Shown: one piece after another, positions 59,852 to 64,000 of the stretch
Position numbering within the stretch: position 1 is the stretch's first letter
How the letters are laid out: each line of letters begins with the position of its first letter
Source of the DNA: Pseudomonas gregormendelii
Lineage (GTDB): Bacteria > Pseudomonadota > Gammaproteobacteria > Pseudomonadales > Pseudomonadaceae
DNA length: 64,000 nt
NCBI RefSeq assembly: GCF_017114825.1
Contig: NZ_JADEVO010000029.1
Coordinates: forward strand, 16,226 to 80,225
Direction: 5' to 3'
The notes under the pieces: generated by a model
Seen by the model: the letters and a program-made list of their open reading frames with translations, nothing else
What the model was told of the DNA's origin: nothing
The model's database searches: none
Made by a program: the position numbers and the translations under genes

Positions 59852-60511
59852 ATGCACGAGTATTTGAGCCCCGGCCGCTTCATCGATAGTGACCACCCGT
59901 CAGTAGTGGAGTTCGCTGAAAAACACCGTGGCGCCAGTCGCGATCCGCTCGAGCAGGCGATCAATCTCTATCACGCCGTGCGCGAAGCTGTGCGCTACAA
60001 CCCCTATACCTTCAGCCGCGACCCGCAGACCCTGTGCGGCAGTTACGCGCTGGCGGCAGGGGAAAGCTATTGCGTGCCCAAGGCCACATTGCTGGCTGGC
60101 GCAGCGCGGCATTGCGCAATCCCGGCACGTATCGGTCTGGCTGATGTGCGCAATCACCTGTCGACCCCGCGGCTGCTCGAACTGCTCAGGAGCGACGTGT
60201 TCGCCATGCACGGTTATACCGAACTGTTCCTGAACGGACGCTGGGTCAAGGCCACGCCGGCATTCAATCAAGGCTTGTGTGAATTGTTCAACGTCGCGCC
60301 ATTGGAGTTCGACGGGATCAACGACAGCGTGTTCCACCCTTTCAACCGCGATGGCGAGCCGTTGATGGAGTACCTGGTCGACCATGGCCAGTTCACTGAT
60401 GTGCCTGAAGCGTTCTTTTTCGAGCACCTGGAAAAATGTTACCCGCACCTGTTTGCCGGGCAGTTGCCGGCGCTGCTGGGGGACATGCAGAGCGATTTGA
60501 GTCGCGCCTGA
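59852..60511 (+). CDS. Transglutaminase-like family protein
   Basis: A 219-residue protein. The papain-like core has LYHAVREAVRYNPYTFSRDP, the cysteine in GESYCVPKATLLAGAARHCAIPARIGLADVRNH, histidine in MHGYTELFLNGRWVKATPAFN and the Asp following. This is the Cys-His-Asp order of bacterial transglutaminase-like cysteine proteases. The substrate is unknown. ATG 59852 follows CAGGAGAT; an in-frame ATG at 59777 would add a hydrophobic but unsupported stretch. Confidence 0.85.
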   Translation: MHEYLSPGRFIDSDHPSVVEFAEKHRGASRDPLEQAINLYHAVREAVRYNPYTFSRDPQTLCGSYALAAGESYCVPKATLLAGAARHCAIPARIGLADVRNHLSTPRLLELLRSDVFAMHGYTELFLNGRWVKATPAFNQGLCELFNVAPLEFDGINDSVFHPFNRDGEPLMEYLVDHGQFTDVPEAFFFEHLEKCYPHLFAGQLPALLGDMQSDLSRA

Positions 60512-60554
60512 TCCGGCGTATGCTGCCTGCGCATTCATCCATAAAGAGGCGCTC

Positions 60555-61178
60555 ATGCTGAAGATCTGGGGTCGCAAGAACTCGTCGAATGTCAGGAAAC
60601 CGCTGTGGGCCGCCGAGGAGCTGGGCCTGGTTTACGAGGCAATAGATGCCGGCGGTGCCTTTGGCGTCGTGGACACCGCGCATTACCGGGCGATGAACCC
60701 CAATGCTCGTGTGCCGGTGATCGAAGACGACGGCTTCGTACTGTGGGAATCCAATGCCATCGTGCGTTATCTCCTGGCCCGCCACGCCAGCAACAGCGCC
60801 TGGTACCCGGCGGATCCGCAAGCCCGCGCCAGCGCCGACAAGTGGATGGACTGGACCACTTCGAACTTTGCCGGCCCGTTCCGCACCGTGTTCTGGGGTG
60901 TGCTGCGCACCTCGGCCGATCAACAGGACTGGCCGGCCATCCACGCTGCGATCAAGGAGTGCGACGCGCTGCTGGCGGTGGTCGATCAGGCGTTGACGGC
61001 CCAACCCTACCTGTCGGGTGAAGAGATCGGCATGGGTGACATCCCCCTGGGCAGTTTTATTTATGCCTGGTTTGAAATGCCCATCGAGCGAGCACCCCAG
61101 CCCCATCTTGAGGCCTGGTACGCGCGGCTCAAGCAGCGTCCGGCGTATCAGAAAGCCGTCATGACCGCGTTGACTTAA
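60555..61178 (+). CDS. Glutathione S-transferase family protein
   Basis: A 207-residue GST. The N-terminal thioredoxin fold has WGRKNSSNVRKPLWAAEELGLVYE (Ser/Asn catalytic region), NPNARVPVIEDDGFVLWESNAIVRYL (cis-Pro and Glu-Ser glutathione binding), and an all-helical C-domain with EIGMGDIPLGSFIYAWF. Close to the beta/theta-like class. Substrate unknown. Downstream of the transglutaminase-like gene by 43 bases. Confidence 0.9.
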   Translation: MLKIWGRKNSSNVRKPLWAAEELGLVYEAIDAGGAFGVVDTAHYRAMNPNARVPVIEDDGFVLWESNAIVRYLLARHASNSAWYPADPQARASADKWMDWTTSNFAGPFRTVFWGVLRTSADQQDWPAIHAAIKECDALLAVVDQALTAQPYLSGEEIGMGDIPLGSFIYAWFEMPIERAPQPHLEAWYARLKQRPAYQKAVMTALT

Positions 61179-61311
61179 TACTCACTATCGACACGCTTGA
61201 CTGTACTTGTGTGGCGGGGACAAGCACCATTGCGCTCATGCGCTGCGGTTGTGTTCGTCACCGCCCGCCCTTATCTATTCCTTCCTTTCCCTTCTTGGTG
61301 CGTAATCCGAT

Positions 61312-62244
61312 ATGAGTTCCGCTCTGTCCATCCGGCAGCTAACCAAAACCTACGGCAACGGTTTCCAGGCCCTGAGTGGTATCGATCTGGATGTCGCCGA
61401 AGGTGATTTTTTCGCCTTGCTCGGCCCTAACGGTGCGGGCAAGTCCACGACCATCGGCATTCTCTCGACCCTGGTGAACAAGACCAGCGGCACGGTGAAC
61501 ATCTTCGGCCACGATTTGGACAAGAACCCGGCGGCGCTCAAGCGCTCCATCGGCGTCGTGCCCCAGGAATTCAACTTCAACCAGTTCGAAAAGACTTTCG
61601 ACATTGTCGTGACCCAGGCCGGTTACTACGGCATCCCGCCGAAAATCGCCAAGGAGCGCGCCGAGCAGTACCTGACCCAACTGGGGTTGTGGGACAAGCG
61701 CGATACGCCATCGCGGTCCCTGTCTGGCGGGATGAAGCGCCGGTTGATGATTGCCCGCGCGCTGGTTCACGAACCGCGCTTGCTGATCCTCGACGAGCCG
61801 ACGGCGGGGGTGGACATCGAGTTGCGGCGCTCGATGTGGACCTTCCTCACCGAGCTGAACCAGAAAGGCATCACCATCATCCTCACCACCCATTATCTGG
61901 AAGAGGCTGAACAGCTGTGCCGCAACATCGGCATCATTGACCACGGCACCATCGTCGAGAACACCAGCATGAAGCAATTGCTGGGGCAGTTGCATGTGGA
62001 GACCTTCCTGCTCGATCTCAAGAACACCTTGAGCGTTGCGCCGCAGTTGCTTGGTTACCCGGCCAGGCTGGTCGACGGTCATACCCTTGAGGTCCAGGTC
62101 GACAAGGCCATGGGCATCACCGCGCTGTTCACCCAGCTTGCGCAGCAGAACATCGAAGTGTTGAGCCTGCGCAACAAAACCAATCGCCTTGAGGAGTTGT
62201 TCGTGTCCCTGGTGGAGAAAAATCTGTCGAAGGTGGCGGTATGA
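61312..62244 (+). CDS. ABC transporter ATP-binding protein (YadG-like)
   Basis: A 310-residue ATPase. Walker A is LLGPNGAGKSTTIGIL, the signature SLSGGMKRRLMIARAL, Walker B LLILDEPTAGVD, and the H-loop LTTHYLEEAEQL. The long C-terminal extension (about 220-310) matches YadG-type ABC-2 ATPases. It overlaps the permease gene by 4 bp. Substrate unknown; homologues have been linked to lipid or drug export. Confidence 0.93.
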   Translation: MSSALSIRQLTKTYGNGFQALSGIDLDVAEGDFFALLGPNGAGKSTTIGILSTLVNKTSGTVNIFGHDLDKNPAALKRSIGVVPQEFNFNQFEKTFDIVVTQAGYYGIPPKIAKERAEQYLTQLGLWDKRDTPSRSLSGGMKRRLMIARALVHEPRLLILDEPTAGVDIELRRSMWTFLTELNQKGITIILTTHYLEEAEQLCRNIGIIDHGTIVENTSMKQLLGQLHVETFLLDLKNTLSVAPQLLGYPARLVDGHTLEVQVDKAMGITALFTQLAQQNIEVLSLRNKTNRLEELFVSLVEKNLSKVAV

Positions 62245-63020
62245 GTTCCGAGCTGCAACCCAACCTCGTTGCCCTGAACACCATCGTCTACCGCGAGGTC
62301 AGGCGCTTCACCCGAATCTGGCCGCAGACCTTGCTGCCGCCAGCGATCACCATGGTGCTGTACTTCGTGATCTTCGGGAACCTGATCGGTCGGCAGATTG
62401 GCGACATGGGTGGCTTCACCTATATGGAGTACATCGTGCCGGGCCTGATCATGATGTCGGTGATCACCAACTCCTACGGCAACGTGGTGTCGAGTTTCTT
62501 TGGCAGCAAGTTCCAGCGCTCCATCGAGGAATTGATGGTGTCGCCGGTGTCGCCGCACACGATTCTGATCGGCTACACCCTCGGGGGCGTACTGCGCGGG
62601 TTGATGGTGGGGGTGATCGTGACCCTGTTGTCGCTGTTCTTTACCCATTTGCAGGTGCACCACCTGGGCGTGACCATCCTGGTGGTGGTGCTGACGGCAA
62701 CGATCTTCTCGTTGCTGGGCTTTATCAACGCCGTGTTTGCGCGAAACTTTGATGACATTTCGATCATCCCGACCTTTGTGCTGACGCCATTGACGTACCT
62801 GGGCGGGGTGTTCTACTCGATTTCCCTGCTGCCGCCGTTCTGGCAGACCGTGTCCCTGGCGAACCCGGTGCTGCACATGGTCAATGCGTTTCGTTACGGC
62901 ATCCTCGGAGTCTCGGACATCCGCATCAGCGTAGCGATCACCTTCATGCTGGTGGCGACCGTGGTGTTGTATATCGGTTGCGCGCGGTTGCTGGTAAGTG
63001 GCCGCGGGATGCGTACTTAA
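62241..63020 (+). CDS. ABC-2 type transporter permease (YadH-like)
   Basis: A 259-residue inner-membrane permease with six spans (near 30-50, 65-85, 110-135, 142-165, 175-195 and 230-250). The ABC-2 signature IIPTFVLTPLTYLGGVFYSISLLPPFWQTVSLANPVLHMVNAFRYG is complete. It pairs with the upstream ATPase to form an exporter. Confidence 0.93.
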   Translation: MSSELQPNLVALNTIVYREVRRFTRIWPQTLLPPAITMVLYFVIFGNLIGRQIGDMGGFTYMEYIVPGLIMMSVITNSYGNVVSSFFGSKFQRSIEELMVSPVSPHTILIGYTLGGVLRGLMVGVIVTLLSLFFTHLQVHHLGVTILVVVLTATIFSLLGFINAVFARNFDDISIIPTFVLTPLTYLGGVFYSISLLPPFWQTVSLANPVLHMVNAFRYGILGVSDIRISVAITFMLVATVVLYIGCARLLVSGRGMRT

Positions 63021-63037
63021 AGTAATCCTGGATAGAC

Positions 63038-63065
63038 AAACGGCCTCCCATGCGGAGGCCGTTTT
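63038..63065. terminator. Bidirectional terminator between the ABC exporter and DUF2062 genes
   Basis: AAACGGCCTCC-CATGC-GGAGGCCGTTTT: a seven-to-ten-base stem with A and T runs on the flanks, between convergent genes. Confidence 0.9.
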
Positions 63066-63068
63066 GCA

Positions 63069-63587
63069 TCACGACATCCGGTTTTTCTTGCGCCGCCGCC
63101 ACTGCCGCGCAACCCACCAGCGCCAGTACATCATCGTCAGGCAATAGGCCAAGGCTCCCAGCACCAGTCCCGTGACCACCGAACCCAGCAGGAATGGCTG
63201 CCACATCGTGGACAGCTCGCCGCTGATCCATTCCCAGGTCAGTTCGTCCGGAAAGTGCCGGGCAGGAATGTCCATCAACCAGGCGCCCGTCTGGTAGGTA
63301 CAAAAGAACACGACAGGCATGGTGATTGGATTGGTCAGCCAGACCAGGCTGACGGCGATGGGGATATTGCCGCGCACCATGATGGCCAACGCCGCGGCCA
63401 CCAGCATCTGCAAGGGAATGGGCAGGAAGGCGGCAAACAACCCCACGGCCATCGCCCGGGCAACGGAGTGGCGGTTGAGGTGCCACAGGTTCGGGTCATG
63501 CAGCAGGGTGCCAAGGAAGCGTAAGGACTTATGTTCCCTGATGCTCGTCGGATCTGGCATGTAGCGTTTGAATAAGCGCCGGGGCAT
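63069..63587 (-). CDS. DUF2062 inner-membrane protein
   Basis: A 172-residue protein. The DUF2062 core is SVARAMAVGLFAAFLPIPLQMLVAAALAIMVRGNIPIAVSLVWLTNPITMPVVFFCTYQTGAWLM, with about three membrane spans and a basic C-terminal tail (WRRRKKNRMS). Function unknown. ATG 63587 (MPRRLFKRYMPD) is the family start; divergent from comEC. Confidence 0.88.
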   Translation of the reverse strand: MPRRLFKRYMPDPTSIREHKSLRFLGTLLHDPNLWHLNRHSVARAMAVGLFAAFLPIPLQMLVAAALAIMVRGNIPIAVSLVWLTNPITMPVVFFCTYQTGAWLMDIPARHFPDELTWEWISGELSTMWQPFLLGSVVTGLVLGALAYCLTMMYWRWWVARQWRRRKKNRMS

Positions 63588-63722
63588 AAGGCTTCTCGGT
63601 CGGTTAAGGCGGCAAGTATGTCTCGATTCTGTGAACCGCCCATTCAGACTTTGTGACAATTAATAACGACGGCCGTGCGATCCCCCGACTATGCCTAGTG
63701 GGTGGACTCCAAGGACGGGCGT

Positions 63723-63873
63723 ATGCGCACAGGGATGATAGCGCTGGCGCTGGGTTTGCTGACCCTGCGTTTCTTACCGGCATTACCGCCGGTCTGGTTG
63801 TTGATACTGATGCCGATAGTGGGCCTGATGGTGCTGCCGTTTCGCGCCTATCCGCTGGCGTTTTTCCTGTTTG
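63723..63873 (+). pseudogene. comEC: comEC, 5' fragment interrupted by an insertion sequence
   Basis: The first 50 or so codons read MRTGMIALALGLLTLRFLPA followed by two more hydrophobic segments, as at the N-terminus of the DNA-uptake channel ComEC/Rec2 of Pseudomonas. Its place next to the DUF2062 gene and the ABC exporter also fits. The frame then runs into TGTCTCGTCC... of the insertion sequence and stops at 63890 after a few foreign codons. AAGGACG precedes ATG 63723. The rest of comEC, if present, lies beyond the window. Confidence 0.72.
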
Positions 63874-64000
63874 TGTCTCGTCCTGAATAAGGTTTACACC
63901 TTCTGGCTTCTTATCAGGAAGGTGCAATGAACACGGGCGAAAAACGTAGCCAGAGAGATTACACGCTGACTTTTAAATTGTCGGTTGTCGACCAAGTCGA
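63874..64000 (+). mobile_element. Left end of an IS3-family insertion sequence (partial)
   Basis: The element appears to begin TGTCTCGTCCTGAATAAGG, with the terminal 5'-TG usual in the IS3 family, followed by a short leader and an orfA start at 63927. The right end and the target duplication are outside the window, so the boundary is inferred from where ComEC similarity ends. Confidence 0.7.
63927..64000 (+). CDS. IS3-family transposase OrfA, N-terminus (partial)
   Basis: From the ATG at 63927 the frame stays open to the edge: MNTGEKRSQRDYTLTFKLSV continuing VDQV. The RDYTLxFKLSVVDQVE stretch is the first helix of the helix-turn-helix of IS3-type OrfA proteins. CAGGAAGGTG is the Shine-Dalgarno. 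Only about 24 residues are visible. Confidence 0.75.
   Translation, partial: MNTGEKRSQRDYTLTFKLSVVDQV

Overview
This is a chromosomal window from a fluorescent Pseudomonas, most likely of the P. fluorescens group. The evidence is the gene content and order (nrdA with an adjacent RstAB-like pair, oprH-phoP-phoQ, ldhA-gacS-pirRS-cysM-rlmD-relA-mazG, fabA-fabB beside a PA1611-like kinase, fadE), high GC, and many REP/REPIN palindromes of the type GTGGGAGCGGGCTTGC / GAGCAAGCTCGCTCC between genes. No species-level call is possible from the sequence alone.

Layout. 1-11996: the 5' end of nrdA with a long regulatory leader; a response regulator/sensor pair; a phosphopantetheinyl transferase; a secreted dienelactone-hydrolase-family protein; the Mg2+/cationic-peptide regulon oprH-phoP-phoQ behind a striking array of 11-bp-phased GTTCAG repeats; an AraC regulator divergent from dctA, which has a textbook sigma-54 promoter; a CaiB-type CoA transferase. 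12172-18203: sprT, a YIP1 membrane protein, ttcA, a Tag-type glycosylase, the arsC-wrbA-DUF2069 operon, a thioredoxin-like lipoprotein, and a META-domain lipoprotein with a CxxC protein. 18281-31906: ldhA, gacS, the pirR-pirS two-component pair (its usual target pirA is absent and a DUF1016/PDDEXK nuclease gene sits there instead), cysM-rlmD, relA, mazG and a DUF2058 protein. 31990-41568: a 62-aa protein, fabA-fabB, a tight three-gene operon (TonB receptor, periplasmic binding protein, hybrid histidine kinase), and gpsA-DUF4389-sixA.

41745-54226: an acyl-CoA synthetase, a hotdog thioesterase, two alpha/beta hydrolases, a possible 25-aa ORF coupled to a DUF4892 protein, an AI-2E-type transporter, pyrF, an MDR oxidoreductase divergent from an SDR, a chemoreceptor and a membrane-anchored hypothetical. 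54227-64000: a duplicated tRNA-Glu/tRNA-Gly unit, an AlaX editing protein divergent from a LysR regulator, a small hypothetical plus fadE, a transglutaminase-like protein, a GST, an ABC-2 exporter pair, a DUF2062 protein, and the first codons of comEC, which is cut by an IS3-type insertion sequence running off the window.

Most of the window is core genome. The accessory or newly changed spots are the DUF1016 gene at 24607-25629, the REP-derived end of pirS, the tandem REP cluster at 12012-12146 and the insertion sequence at the right end. Two-component signalling is very dense: five sensor kinases and three response regulators, including GacS and PhoQ. The best candidates for under-described biology are the TonB receptor / binding protein / hybrid-kinase operon, the orphaned PirRS pair with its neighbouring nuclease, and the coupled micro-ORF at 45758.
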